A stretch of 64,000 nucleotides of DNA from the NCBI GenBank assembly GCA_002354735.1, contig DEMD01000004.1, forward strand, positions 62,001 through 126,000, in the 5' to 3' direction. Below are positions 36,663-46,111 of the stretch, in pieces (position 1 is the first letter of the stretch; each line of letters begins with the position of its first letter). Origin of the DNA: Gammaproteobacteria bacterium UBA2679 (GTDB lineage: Bacteria > Pseudomonadota > Gammaproteobacteria > Pseudomonadales > Oleiphilaceae). Under the pieces are notes generated by a model. That model was not told the origin of the DNA. It searched no databases and was given only the letters and a program-made list of their open reading frames with translations. The position numbers and the translations under genes are program-made.

Positions 36663-38060
36663 GTGGAAGACGCACAGGAACAGACAGCACCGGCTTCGCC
36701 AATCGACGAAGTAAACAGCGGGAGCAGGGGCCTGCCGCCCTGGCTGCAGCGCATCGAACGGTGGTTATGGCTGAATGAACAGGAGAACCGTGGGCGCCTC
36801 ATGCATGGCCTTTGGCATGCCTGCCGTGTGCTGTTCGCGGTGGTTCGAGACGTTTCGCTCGGCAATATTACCCTTCATGCCATGAGCCTGGTCTATACAA
36901 CGCTGCTCTCGATCGTACCAATGATCGCGCTCAGCTTTTCGGTGCTCAAGGGTCTGGGTGCCCATAACGATCTGGAGCCCATTCTACACAGTGCCGTGGA
37001 GCCACTCGGCGCAGAGGGCGAAGCACTGGTTGGTCAGATACTCGGCTTCGTCGACAACATGCAGGTGGGTGTACTCGGCTCGGTAGGCCTTGGCATGCTG
37101 GTGTACACGGTCATTTCGCTTATCCAGAAGGTGGAACGCGCCTTCAATGAGATCTGGCGGGTTGGCCAGGTCCGATCGATGGCGCAGCGTTTCAGCAACT
37201 ATCTGAGCGTCATCGTGATCGGGCCGGTACTGATCGTTTCGGCGCTCGGCACGACGGCTACGGTGGTGGGATCGGACATGGTCAAGGATCTGCTGACCAT
37301 CCAGCCCTTCGGCATGTTGTTCTCAATCCTTAGCCGATTAATGCCGTACCTGATGATCATCGCCCTGTTCACCTTCGTGTACGCCTTCATCCCTAATACT
37401 CGGGTGAAGTTGCGCTACGCCCTCATCGGCGGCGTAGTGGCCGGTGTAACCTGGCAATCGGCAATTTATGGTTTCACACAGTTCGTCGTCAACTCCAACT
37501 ACCAGGCCATCTACTCAGGCTTTGCCGTAGGCATATTGCTGCTGATCTGGCTCTACGTGGCTTGGCTGATACTGTTGATGGGGGCCTCGGTGGCGTTTTA
37601 TTCGCAAAACGCTAAGTACATCACTCGTGAACGTCAGCTCTCAACCAGCGCATGTCTGGATGAGCGTATAGGCCTGGGCCTCTTCTTCCAGGTAGCGCGA
37701 ACCTTTCACGAAGGCCGGGGCGTGTGCCCCCTTACTGAACTCGACAAGACGCTCAGGGCAGGACCGGAGATCAACCACCGCTTGCTGAAGAAACTGGTAA
37801 GGGCCGGGCTGCTGGTCTACGCGGGTCCACATGGTGAAGGGCTCACACCTGGGCGTCCGCTCGAGCATATCAGCGTGGCCGAGGTACTGGACGCTGTCAG
37901 GAGCCAGGAGCAACTGTTTCCGCTGTATGTGGCGTCAGATATGCAGGCGGCGGAAGTCGTGGCTGAAATAGAGCAGGCGGTGCACAAGAAATATGACTCC
38001 ATCACGGTGGCGCAGTGGCTCGATCGCCACCACCACTCACCGCACGACGTTGTTAGTTGA
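36663..38060 (+). CDS. YihY/BrkB family inner-membrane protein
   Basis: A 465-residue membrane protein with about six helices, starting at a GTG with AGGGAA 8 bases upstream. Family signatures are NITLHAMSLVYTTLLSIVPMIALSFS, LIQKVERAFNEIWRV and the repeated helices LMPYLMIIALFTFVYAFIPNT and AVGILLLIWLYVAWLILLMGASVAF (given in parts). The last 150 residues are soluble and winged-helix-like (LTELDKTLRAGPEINHRLLKKLVRAGLLVY). Some homologues were once called RNase BN, which is wrong. Its stop overlaps the convergent DUF748 gene by 8 bases. Confidence 0.9.
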   Translation: MEDAQEQTAPASPIDEVNSGSRGLPPWLQRIERWLWLNEQENRGRLMHGLWHACRVLFAVVRDVSLGNITLHAMSLVYTTLLSIVPMIALSFSVLKGLGAHNDLEPILHSAVEPLGAEGEALVGQILGFVDNMQVGVLGSVGLGMLVYTVISLIQKVERAFNEIWRVGQVRSMAQRFSNYLSVIVIGPVLIVSALGTTATVVGSDMVKDLLTIQPFGMLFSILSRLMPYLMIIALFTFVYAFIPNTRVKLRYALIGGVVAGVTWQSAIYGFTQFVVNSNYQAIYSGFAVGILLLIWLYVAWLILLMGASVAFYSQNAKYITRERQLSTSACLDERIGLGLFFQVARTFHEGRGVCPLTELDKTLRAGPEINHRLLKKLVRAGLLVYAGPHGEGLTPGRPLEHISVAEVLDAVRSQEQLFPLYVASDMQAAEVVAEIEQAVHKKYDSITVAQWLDRHHHSPHDVVS

Positions 38061-39984
38061 CAGAACTCGAGGCTTTGCTGTTCATCTCAATCACAGCCCT
38101 GATCAAGGGGGTCCATAAGTCTGAGGGGAGACCACCGCTTGGCGACACGGTAAAGGACAGCGCGCGGGTTTGCTCCACAGTATCGCTATTGGACTTGCGA
38201 AGCTGGGCGAAGCCTGCGTACTGATCGCCGAGACGACCCACTTCGAGAAACATCGATTTTCCGGCCGCTTCATCAGAGTGGGCCTCTGCCCCACGTACTG
38301 ATAGGGGCAGTCCTGTGAGCCGCTCCATCCAGCTGCCAATGAGATCAAGCTGCTGCGGACGATAGTCATTCATGCTGAACCTGATGAGTTCCGGCGTATT
38401 GCTTAGGAGATTCAGTACCAGATTGACCGGCGCCCTGCTGTCGCTGCTCGGGTTCGGAAGCAGCCCGGAAAACTCGACCGATGTCGGTTCGGCCGAATTG
38501 ACGGTACTAAAATCGGTCACCACCAGACGATGCTTATGAATCCGAAGCGCGTCGATGCTGGGGACGGGCTTATCGCTTTCGATCGTCAATTCACCACCCT
38601 CAAGGATGAGCTGCCTGAACCAACAGTTGTCCTGATAGGCCGTGAGTGCCGACAGCTCCATGCTGGTGTTGATGCTGACTTGCTCGTGTGCTGTGGCGAG
38701 ATCATCAGTCAGGCCACAGAGCGTCAATGCCCCTTCTGCAAGGCCGAGTGCCTGACTGTCGAGGCGAGCCTTCAGGCCCTGAATCGAAAACTGATCGCTG
38801 TGGATCTCGAATAGCGTTTGACGCTGCCAATCGAGGAGCAGCTGGGCAGTGGCTGCCTTCGTGCTGATGAAGGATTCTGCCGTCGGGGGAGTGGAATTGA
38901 AACGCAGCGATGTCAGAACCAGCTCGCTACTCGTCTGCAGACGTATTCTTTCGGGTGTCCAGCGTGCATCGTCAGATAACCATTGGAGCTGGTCGACGTC
39001 GGCTGCAAACTGTTCCGCACGAAAGTTGAGGGTTCGTTCAGCGCCGGTAGCGTCGGTATAGGCGCCCTGGCCACGCAAGCCAGAGAAGCCTAGCTGTAAA
39101 TCAATGGCAGTCAGTGCGCGTTTTTCAGCTTCGAACTCCACGACCAGTTCTCCCTGCATCGCAAGCTGTCCTTCCATCAGCGCAAGAGTTTCAAGCCCTG
39201 GCAACGGCGGCAGCACGAGACCGGCACTTGAAAAAGCGGTGGCCTCGAACTGCAAGTCCTTGAGTTCCAGATAAAAAATGGCCCCATCAGCTGTTACTTG
39301 GGGGCGCACTGATAGCTGGAACGGCCGATCATTGATTCGCGCGTCGATATCCCAGTTGTGCAGGGGTGTGGCCGCTGCCATGCCTGCGCCGCCACGTTCA
39401 GCAGTGTTACCGCCCGTCAGGATGCTACCGGTAAGCTCGCTGATCCTGAAAACTGAACCAGTGTCGCCTAGGCGGGCCTCAAAGTCTTCAAGCTTTACGT
39501 TGTGAACAGTAGCCTGGAAGATCGTGCGAGGCAGCTCGAGAGTCGACGGCCAGTCAGCGTCAGAGGGCGAAAGGAACAAGGCGTTTAGCGGCTGCAGCCA
39601 ACCTTCAGCATCGAGCCCACGTTCAGTATGCTCTATACCGAGTACGGTGGCCGCTGAGTCCACGGCCAACCATCCCCGTTCGAGGGTGAGGCTGCGTTCG
39701 AAGAAGTCGATGGTAAGCCGCTCAACCTGACCAGCCTGTATCGGCGCCTGTTTCGATGCAGTCTCTGCAGGACGCAGGCCCAGTTCGAGTTGCTCAACGG
39801 TGAGCTGAAGCTTGAGTGGATTGAAGCTGGGCTCTCCACCAAGGCGCTCCAGTGCCAGTGGCGCAAGGTAAGCATCAATGAAGGGGCCGCTATAATAACG
39901 AACGAGCAGGGGAGTGCCGACCAGGAATACAAAAAGCGCCGACAGGGTCAGCGCAATAAAAGCTCGGCTAAGGGTAAGGAACAA
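38053..39984 (-). CDS. DUF748/AsmA-like envelope protein
   Basis: A 643-residue protein with one N-terminal membrane helix (FIALTLSALFVFLVGTPLLV) and a long, beta-rich periplasmic part with repeated strand patterns (LTVEQLELGLRPAE, VERLTIDFFERSLTLERG, LEDFEARLGD). This layout fits DUF748 and the wider AsmA group, which form elongated bridges for lipid transfer or affect the outer membrane. I see the N-terminal features most clearly; family membership of the middle is inferred. It converges on yihY with an 8-base overlap. Confidence 0.75.
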   Translation of the reverse strand: MFLTLSRAFIALTLSALFVFLVGTPLLVRYYSGPFIDAYLAPLALERLGGEPSFNPLKLQLTVEQLELGLRPAETASKQAPIQAGQVERLTIDFFERSLTLERGWLAVDSAATVLGIEHTERGLDAEGWLQPLNALFLSPSDADWPSTLELPRTIFQATVHNVKLEDFEARLGDTGSVFRISELTGSILTGGNTAERGGAGMAAATPLHNWDIDARINDRPFQLSVRPQVTADGAIFYLELKDLQFEATAFSSAGLVLPPLPGLETLALMEGQLAMQGELVVEFEAEKRALTAIDLQLGFSGLRGQGAYTDATGAERTLNFRAEQFAADVDQLQWLSDDARWTPERIRLQTSSELVLTSLRFNSTPPTAESFISTKAATAQLLLDWQRQTLFEIHSDQFSIQGLKARLDSQALGLAEGALTLCGLTDDLATAHEQVSINTSMELSALTAYQDNCWFRQLILEGGELTIESDKPVPSIDALRIHKHRLVVTDFSTVNSAEPTSVEFSGLLPNPSSDSRAPVNLVLNLLSNTPELIRFSMNDYRPQQLDLIGSWMERLTGLPLSVRGAEAHSDEAAGKSMFLEVGRLGDQYAGFAQLRKSNSDTVEQTRALSFTVSPSGGLPSDLWTPLIRAVIEMNSKASSSVN

Positions 39985-40007
39985 GGCGCTGGTCTCTCAA
40001 CAGCGCA

Positions 40008-40202
40008 TCACCGCCGAAGACCAGATAGCACATCACAGCGCTCCTCAATCATCTGACGATATTGCTGAACGAGATTCAGCTGTTCCAGAGTCTGGGCACG
40101 ATTCAGGTAACCGCCGAGTTCCAGCAGTTCTCTGAACAGGCGCCGCTCAGTGCGTGTTCTGGGTTTCACCGGGCTGGCTCCGGCGAGCGAAGAGATCGAC
40201 AT
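40008..40202 (-). CDS. Small hypothetical protein upstream of the DUF748 gene
   Basis: A 64-residue basic protein I do not recognise, without signal or membrane segment. Most of it is charged helix (RTRTERRLFRELLELGGYL, then LEQLNLVQQYRQMIEERCDVL). It lies 23 bases before the DUF748 gene on the same strand, and AGGATG precedes its ATG by about 9 bases. The amphipathic character and placement argue for a real gene, but its short length keeps this tentative. Confidence 0.5.
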   Translation of the reverse strand: MSISSLAGASPVKPRTRTERRLFRELLELGGYLNRAQTLEQLNLVQQYRQMIEERCDVLSGLRR

Positions 40203-40331
40203 TACGTGGTCATCCTATACTTATCGAAATTACCATCAACAAACATACTACGTGTAATGAGCCCCAATGGGATCTGCGATTACACACTGCTCCGGTCTCT
40301 CCGATTCAACATCCTGTACTGATCAAGAAAT

Positions 40332-40356
40332 AAACGGTAAGCAAGTTTTACCGTTT
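40332..40356 (-). terminator. Likely intrinsic terminator of the rsmE-RND-DUF445 operon
   Basis: AAACGGTAA at 40332-40340 pairs perfectly with TTACCGTTT at 40348-40356 around a 7-base loop. On the minus strand the stem is followed by ATTTCTTG, a moderately T-rich run, 70 bases after the DUF445 stop. The other strand also runs into T-rich DNA (GTTATAGTTTTG), so it may act in both directions, although no + strand gene ends nearby. Confidence 0.6.
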
Positions 40357-40425
40357 GTTATAGTTTTGTCAAACCTGGTTAACAACAATCGGTGAAGTAC
40401 TGTGATAGCAAGCTGACACTGACCA

Positions 40426-41658
40426 TCACAGCATGCTCTCGCCGAACACCCAGATCAGCTGTGCCACACCGGCCAGCATGCCGAGTACGCCACCTATCAT
40501 GATGAGCTTGACCTCATCCTCCTGAAAACATGGGCGCAGCAGGGCCTGGAACTCTTCAGGCGACAGCAGCATCATGCGCTCGCGCATTATGGCCGCTACC
40601 GCTGTGGCTCTTGATTTGTTGAACAGCGGATCGTCGAAGGTTTCGTGTGACAACATGATAGCGTGTTCGCCAACCTGTTCTCGCAGCTTGGCGAACCCCG
40701 ATGGACCGAACGCAATCTGAGTCAGCGGCTTGGTAATGCCAGCTGTCTCATCGACCAGCGGCTTGACATGCTTGCGGATGATGGCCCGCATGTGGCCGGA
40801 TTGCGGACCATTCAGCATGAAGTTGAGGATGTTGCCTACGGTGAGTATTTCCTGCGTCACAATATCGCAAAACACATTTGCCACTTCCGGCTGGCGCTTG
40901 AGAAATAGTCCCTGGATCACAAACGGGCCTACCTTGGTCGGTCGGACTGGCCGGAATATGATGTTGAGCGCAATCCAATTGGTCGCCCAGCCGACGATGA
41001 ATCCGCAAACGGGCAGCACCCACGAGCTGGGATAGAAATACCAGGCTACCATCTGGAACAGTCCGAAAATGAAGCCGAACACAAAGCCGCTATTGATAAT
41101 GAAGCGGAATTCGGCCTCACCGCATTCCTGAAACAGCCTGTTCAGCAGCTCACGATCTGCCTCGAGGCAGTCTGCTACCAGCTTCTTGAGATCCAGGAGA
41201 GTGTCTATTTGCAGACCGATATCGGTGACCAGCTTGTCGACCAGTGAGGGCGCGCTCTTTCGCACACGATCGTAAACGATCTTTCTCGCTCTCATGGGCA
41301 GGTTTTCCCAGAGCGTCCGATGCTCGCGCGTCATGACATCGTCTACATATTCTTCTACCCGGGGCATCAACGAATCAATGACATGTTGGCTCAGCAGCTC
41401 AGGGTCGATCTGCTCGAATATTTCCTGCACCGTCCCGAGCTTGGCGATAGTGGCGTCGACACAGAGGTCAGCCATTTTCCGCGCCTTGGAAGGGATGATG
41501 CCCTGCCAGCCAAGGAACGGGGGAATGCCCACGAACTCCAGTGGCTTGAATGTGAGTTTTACGGCGAGCCAGTTGGTAATCCAGCCAATGAGCGCCGCGA
41601 CAACGGGAATTGAGGCGTACTGCAGCAGTTCCGCAGTTGAAAGGTCAGCAGGTGTCAT
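40426..41658 (-). CDS. DUF445 family membrane protein
   Basis: A 410-residue membrane protein of unknown function. Its N-terminus has a membrane helix with the DUF445 signature GWITNWLAVKLTFKPLEF; a second copy of the motif appears at GWATNWIALNIIFRPVRP after another helix, and the C-terminus is a further helix (GGVLGMLAGVAQLIWVF). Between them lie charged helical segments (RVEEYVDDVMTREHRTLWENL). Its ATG overlaps the RND gene stop by 4 bases, so it is translated with the pump. DUF445 proteins are widespread but uncharacterised. Confidence 0.93.
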   Translation of the reverse strand: MTPADLSTAELLQYASIPVVAALIGWITNWLAVKLTFKPLEFVGIPPFLGWQGIIPSKARKMADLCVDATIAKLGTVQEIFEQIDPELLSQHVIDSLMPRVEEYVDDVMTREHRTLWENLPMRARKIVYDRVRKSAPSLVDKLVTDIGLQIDTLLDLKKLVADCLEADRELLNRLFQECGEAEFRFIINSGFVFGFIFGLFQMVAWYFYPSSWVLPVCGFIVGWATNWIALNIIFRPVRPTKVGPFVIQGLFLKRQPEVANVFCDIVTQEILTVGNILNFMLNGPQSGHMRAIIRKHVKPLVDETAGITKPLTQIAFGPSGFAKLREQVGEHAIMLSHETFDDPLFNKSRATAVAAIMRERMMLLSPEEFQALLRPCFQEDEVKLIMIGGVLGMLAGVAQLIWVFGESML

Positions 41659-44600
41659 GGTGTATCAGGATGTCCTTTTCCTTTGAACAGCGAGCCCATC
41701 CGTGCCTGTGCGCCTTCCAGCAGCGACAGCATGATGGGAATGGCAAACAGTATGAGTACCGTAGCGAAGGCCAACCCGAAAGAAATGCTCGAGGCCATTG
41801 GGATCAGAAACTGGGCCTGCAACGACGTCTCGAATAGTAACGGCAACAGACCTGCAATAGTAGTCAGCGATGTCAGCAGTACGGCTCGAAGACGTTGGCA
41901 GGTTGCTTCAACCAGGGCTGTGGCGACGGGAATACCCTCACGCCGCAGATCCTGATAGAAGCTCACGAGTATGATCGAGTCATTCACGACTATGCCTGAC
42001 AGCGCAAAAAATCCAAACAGCGAGAGGATGGTCAGATCCAGGCCCTGAACCCAGTGGCCGAAGACCGCACCGGTGAGACCAAATGGAATCGCGATCATGA
42101 CCGCCAGCGGCCAGAGATAGGAAGAAAACACCCAGGCAAGTATCAGGTACATCAGCGAAATACCGAGGACTGCACCCAACAGCATGTCACCACCGGTGTC
42201 CCGCTGTTCTTCAGCGCGCCCCTGCAGCTCGTAGCGTACGCCGTGATCGGCCGCTATGGACTGCAGTTCATTTTCTGCCAGGCCCGTGAGAATGGTATTG
42301 GCATTGGTGACCGATGCATCCACATCAGCCGTGACGTGAATACCGAGCTTGCCTCCGGTGTGGCGGAGCACTTCCAGCCCGCGCCGAGGCTTGATGTCAA
42401 CGACGTCATCGAGCGGGACGGCAGCCCCTGTTGGGGTAATGATGGGGAAGGTAGCGAGCGTGCGATGGTAATCGCGGGCAGCGTCGCTGAGCATGATGCG
42501 AACTTCGACTTCCTCCTCCTCATCATGATAGATCTGCAGGAGCTGGCCATCGAAGGCTGAACGCAGCTGCGCACCCACTTCTGCGACCGACAGGCCAAGT
42601 GCGGCGCCGGTTGGCGTGAGACTGTAGATGGACTGCTGTCTGCCGTAGGGCAGGTCGTCCTGAATGTTGCTGACGCCTTCGAAATTCGCGAGTACGTCGA
42701 TGAGATCGTTGGCTGCCCGTTTCAAGGTCTCTGGCGCAGCACCACTCAGAAAGATGTCGATGTCCTCTCCAGGCGGTCCGCCGCGTGGGCTCGTCATGGA
42801 AATCTGTTCGATTCCAGGTGTTTTCGGTAGAGCGTCGCGCCAGGCAGCGATAAGTTCGGTATTCCTGACATCACGACTGTCGGACGAAATCAGTTCAGCC
42901 TGCACGTTGGCATACTGCTCACCCGACTGGAAATTCCTGCCGCCATCAAAGGTGCCCTGGCCGAGGCGTACGACAGAGTGGACTACGAGGTCGGTTTCAC
43001 CGCCCAGCGACTTGTTGACCCGCTCCAGGGCATGGTCCATTTCCAGTGCGAAAGCCCGCACCTCGTCTTCATCGGCACTGGCAACGAATTTGACGCTCGC
43101 GGTTATGAGGGTGCTCTCAGGCGTTGGGAAGAAGGTGAATTTGATCTTGCCGGAGGCCAGTAGCGATATGCTGAGCACGAAGCTGCAGAGTATCATCGCC
43201 AGGCTCAGGGCTCGGTGCCTGAGTGCAGCCGCCACCAGCGGCCTGAACATATTGTCGCGGAAGTGATTGAAGCCAGCATCCAGCTTGAGGCGCAGCTTAC
43301 CCGGCTTGCGATGACGGTTCTTTTTGAATGAGCTTTCGAGATGACCCGGCAGTATCAGGAAGCTTTCGATCAGCGATGCAATGATCACGCAAATAATTAC
43401 GATCGGGATGGCCTTGAGAATGCTGCCGATGATACCGCTGATGAGCATGAGCGGCAGGAAGGCGGCAATCGTCGTGAGCGAAGACGACATGACAGGAACG
43501 AACATGCGCCGGGCGCCGCCCTCTGCCGCCTTCAGCGCACTCTCCCCCTTGGTGTAGTGGGTGAGCGCATCTTCGCCTACCACAATGGCATCGTCGACTA
43601 TGATGCCCAGCGCCATGATCAGCGCGAACAGGCTGACCATATTGATACTGCCACCGATAAGGTAGAGCACGAACAGGGTGCCCATGAAGCTGACCGGTAT
43701 GCCGACGGCTACCCAGAAGGCCACGCGGCCATTGAGGAATATGAACAGGATGGCGACAACCAGTACCAGACCCCCGAGGCCGTTCTTCAGCAGTAGGTCG
43801 ATGCGCTCCTGTATGAGCACATAGGCTTCGCTGAAGGGCAGCACTTCGATGCTCGGGGGCAGGGTACCTTCGATATCTGCCAGCCAGGTCTGCAGAATGG
43901 CAGCGTTCTCAAGCGTGTCGGCATTTTCAGTACGCAGCAGTTTCATCAGTACTGCCGGCTTGTCGTCGTACAGAACCTCAACCGTCTGGTCTTTAGAGCG
44001 GCGTTCTACCTCGGCGATATCGCCAAGCCGCAACTGTTCACCGCTGGTGGTCGTCAGCAGTGCGAGCTGGCGGAAGCTTTCTGCATCGCGCTTCTGTTCG
44101 AGCGAGCGCAGCTCGCGCGCCGCCTCCTTGCGTCCTGTAGTGCCGGCGGGAATGTCCTGACTCTGGTTGACGATCAAGCGCCCGATGGCCGGTATTGGCC
44201 TTTGAAGATCAATGATGTCGGCGGTATCGAGTTGGATCGCGAGCTCCTCTTCAGGCAACCCGGTAAACTCGATCTTGGCAATACCGCGCTCGAGCAGCTG
44301 ATCTTCCAGATCTCTTGCCACCGCTCTCAACTCGGCTAGCGAGCCTTCCGAGGTGACGATCAGCGTCGCCACGTCCTCATGGCGATTGAAGGTGCGTATC
44401 TGTGGATCCTCTGCCTCCGCCGGCAGATTTCTCACCAGGCTCACCCGATCCTTAACGTTGTCCAGCGCAATGCTCATATTGCTGCCTTCCTCGTACTCCA
44501 GCACGATCGAGGCGAAACCACGTGCTGATGTACTCCGCATCTCCTTGACGTTGTCCAGATCCTGCAGCTCCTGTTCGAGCGGCGAGGTGATGGAGCGTGC

Positions 44601-44804
44601 GACGTCTTCTGCAGAGGCGCCCGGCCAGACGACACGTACGGTAATGAAGTCCAGCGCGAAGGTGGGGAAGAACTGGGTATTGAGCTTGATGAGGCCGACA
44701 ACGCCTGCCATCAGCATGATGATCATCAGCAGATTGGCGGCGACCTTGTGCTGGGCAAAGAGGCCGATCAGGTCATTGCGGTGTTGGCCAGCATTCTGGA
44801 TCAT
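41655..44804 (-). CDS. RND-family efflux transporter, inner-membrane pump subunit
   Basis: A 1049-residue AcrB-type protein of the usual size with 12 expected membrane helices and two large periplasmic loops. Helix 4 has the proton-relay pair in GIIVDDAIVVGEDA. Other family stretches are KVAANLLMIIMLMAGVVGL at the N-terminus, GASAEDVARSITSPLEQEL, and FALSGIVVNDSIILVSFY in helix 10. It overlaps the adaptor gene by 4 bases and DUF445 by 4. No TolC-type outer-membrane gene is present, so a shared outer-membrane channel is probably used. Substrates cannot be predicted. Confidence 0.96.
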   Translation of the reverse strand: MIQNAGQHRNDLIGLFAQHKVAANLLMIIMLMAGVVGLIKLNTQFFPTFALDFITVRVVWPGASAEDVARSITSPLEQELQDLDNVKEMRSTSARGFASIVLEYEEGSNMSIALDNVKDRVSLVRNLPAEAEDPQIRTFNRHEDVATLIVTSEGSLAELRAVARDLEDQLLERGIAKIEFTGLPEEELAIQLDTADIIDLQRPIPAIGRLIVNQSQDIPAGTTGRKEAARELRSLEQKRDAESFRQLALLTTTSGEQLRLGDIAEVERRSKDQTVEVLYDDKPAVLMKLLRTENADTLENAAILQTWLADIEGTLPPSIEVLPFSEAYVLIQERIDLLLKNGLGGLVLVVAILFIFLNGRVAFWVAVGIPVSFMGTLFVLYLIGGSINMVSLFALIMALGIIVDDAIVVGEDALTHYTKGESALKAAEGGARRMFVPVMSSSLTTIAAFLPLMLISGIIGSILKAIPIVIICVIIASLIESFLILPGHLESSFKKNRHRKPGKLRLKLDAGFNHFRDNMFRPLVAAALRHRALSLAMILCSFVLSISLLASGKIKFTFFPTPESTLITASVKFVASADEDEVRAFALEMDHALERVNKSLGGETDLVVHSVVRLGQGTFDGGRNFQSGEQYANVQAELISSDSRDVRNTELIAAWRDALPKTPGIEQISMTSPRGGPPGEDIDIFLSGAAPETLKRAANDLIDVLANFEGVSNIQDDLPYGRQQSIYSLTPTGAALGLSVAEVGAQLRSAFDGQLLQIYHDEEEEVEVRIMLSDAARDYHRTLATFPIITPTGAAVPLDDVVDIKPRRGLEVLRHTGGKLGIHVTADVDASVTNANTILTGLAENELQSIAADHGVRYELQGRAEEQRDTGGDMLLGAVLGISLMYLILAWVFSSYLWPLAVMIAIPFGLTGAVFGHWVQGLDLTILSLFGFFALSGIVVNDSIILVSFYQDLRREGIPVATALVEATCQRLRAVLLTSLTTIAGLLPLLFETSLQAQFLIPMASSISFGLAFATVLILFAIPIMLSLLEGAQARMGSLFKGKGHPDTP

Positions 44805-46111
44805 CGCACGGTTGCCGATGAGTCACTGGGTTCACGAACCTTGACGAGCTGGCCGGTCGTGGCTGTGGGCAGCTGTGTTGCAACGACCTGTACGCCATCC
44901 ATATCCACGAGATCCGTAGCTGACCCGCCTGTATCGAAGCGGAATATCACCTGCTCCAGACCCTTCGGCCCGGTAAAGCGGCCGAGCCTTGTTATGGCCC
45001 GAGGCTGCATTCGACCTTCTTCTACGATATAGACGGTGTTATCGCCATAAATCGCCGACTCTGGAACGGTGTACACCTTCTCAAGCGGTGGCAGGCTCAG
45101 GATGACTGGCACGGCCTTGTTGACTGAAAACGGCGGCTCGCTCGCGAAGGCAAAAAAAGCATCGATGCCGCCGGTGCCGGCGTTGGTTTGCGCCGCCATG
45201 CGCTTGAGTAGCAGCTCATGAGCTTCGCCGAAAACAAGAGCCTGGGCTCGTGAGAGTGTTTTACGCTCATCTTGACGACCGGCGGTCAAGGCACGCTGCA
45301 CGGCCGGGACCCAACGGTTTGGAATCTGCGCACGAACTTCCAGGCTATCCAGCCCAACCAGCTGCATTAGCGGCTCCGACACATTGACACGATCACCTGC
45401 TGCGACGTTCACGGACGCAACACGGGCATCGAAAGGGGCGAGCAGTTCGACTTGCGCATAATCCAGCTCTGCCAGTGCCAACTGGGCCTCGGCACGATCA
45501 AGCCGGGCCTGAAGCTGGGCCAGCTGGTTTTCAGCGTTTTCGACAGCGAACTCTCGGTTGACGAGGGCGAGCTGCTGCTGAGCCAGCGCAATCTGCTTTG
45601 CCTCCAGCTGCTCCTGCGAGCTTACGTTGGCGCGCGACAACGACTCCTGTCGCTTTACAGCCTTTTCATTGAGCGCCAGCAGGCGTTGTTCGGTTTTAAG
45701 TGCCGCACGATCGGCTGCGGCCCTTGCGCTCTGTTCCGCGATGAGCGCTTTCAGCTCAGCGACTTCGCTTCGGCGCTGGGTCAGCGGCACGACCGCCTCG
45801 GCTTCATTGAAGCTGAGCAATGGCTCTCCGGCGACCACATTGTCACCTTCGAGCACGTGCAGTGTTTCAACTGTAGCGTTCAGGCGGCTACGAACCTGTG
45901 TCTGCTGCGTCGATTCTATAACGCCCAATAGCGGAACTTCCGGCGCGATGTTCTGCTGCTTGAGTACACGAACGTCAACCGTAAAGCTGTTCTCGACCAC
46001 CTCACGCTGGGGCGGCTGGCTACGGGTGGCGAACATGAGATAAACAAGACCTGCGGTAATAAGTACGACAAGCAGCCCCCAGGGCCACAGACGCCGCTTC
46101 TGTTCATGCAT
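44801..46111 (-). CDS. RND efflux periplasmic adaptor subunit
   Basis: A 436-residue membrane-fusion protein. It has an N-terminal membrane anchor (WGLLVVLITAGLVYLMFA), a split lipoyl/barrel part (VRSRLNATVETLHVLEGDNVVAGEPL and ELLAPFDARVASVNVAAGDRV, in pieces) and a helical hairpin of about 120 residues rich in A, E, L, Q and R between them. The C-terminus is the beta-barrel and membrane-proximal domain (VYTVPESAIYGDNTVYIVEEG). It overlaps rsmE by 8 bases and the RND gene by 4. Confidence 0.94.
   Translation of the reverse strand: MHEQKRRLWPWGLLVVLITAGLVYLMFATRSQPPQREVVENSFTVDVRVLKQQNIAPEVPLLGVIESTQQTQVRSRLNATVETLHVLEGDNVVAGEPLLSFNEAEAVVPLTQRRSEVAELKALIAEQSARAAADRAALKTEQRLLALNEKAVKRQESLSRANVSSQEQLEAKQIALAQQQLALVNREFAVENAENQLAQLQARLDRAEAQLALAELDYAQVELLAPFDARVASVNVAAGDRVNVSEPLMQLVGLDSLEVRAQIPNRWVPAVQRALTAGRQDERKTLSRAQALVFGEAHELLLKRMAAQTNAGTGGIDAFFAFASEPPFSVNKAVPVILSLPPLEKVYTVPESAIYGDNTVYIVEEGRMQPRAITRLGRFTGPKGLEQVIFRFDTGGSATDLVDMDGVQVVATQLPTATTGQLVKVREPSDSSATVR

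Noticed and set aside
36663..38060. YihY protein as ribonuclease BN
   Set aside because: The old RNase BN label for this family was a mistaken assignment; the protein is an inner-membrane protein with no nuclease motif.
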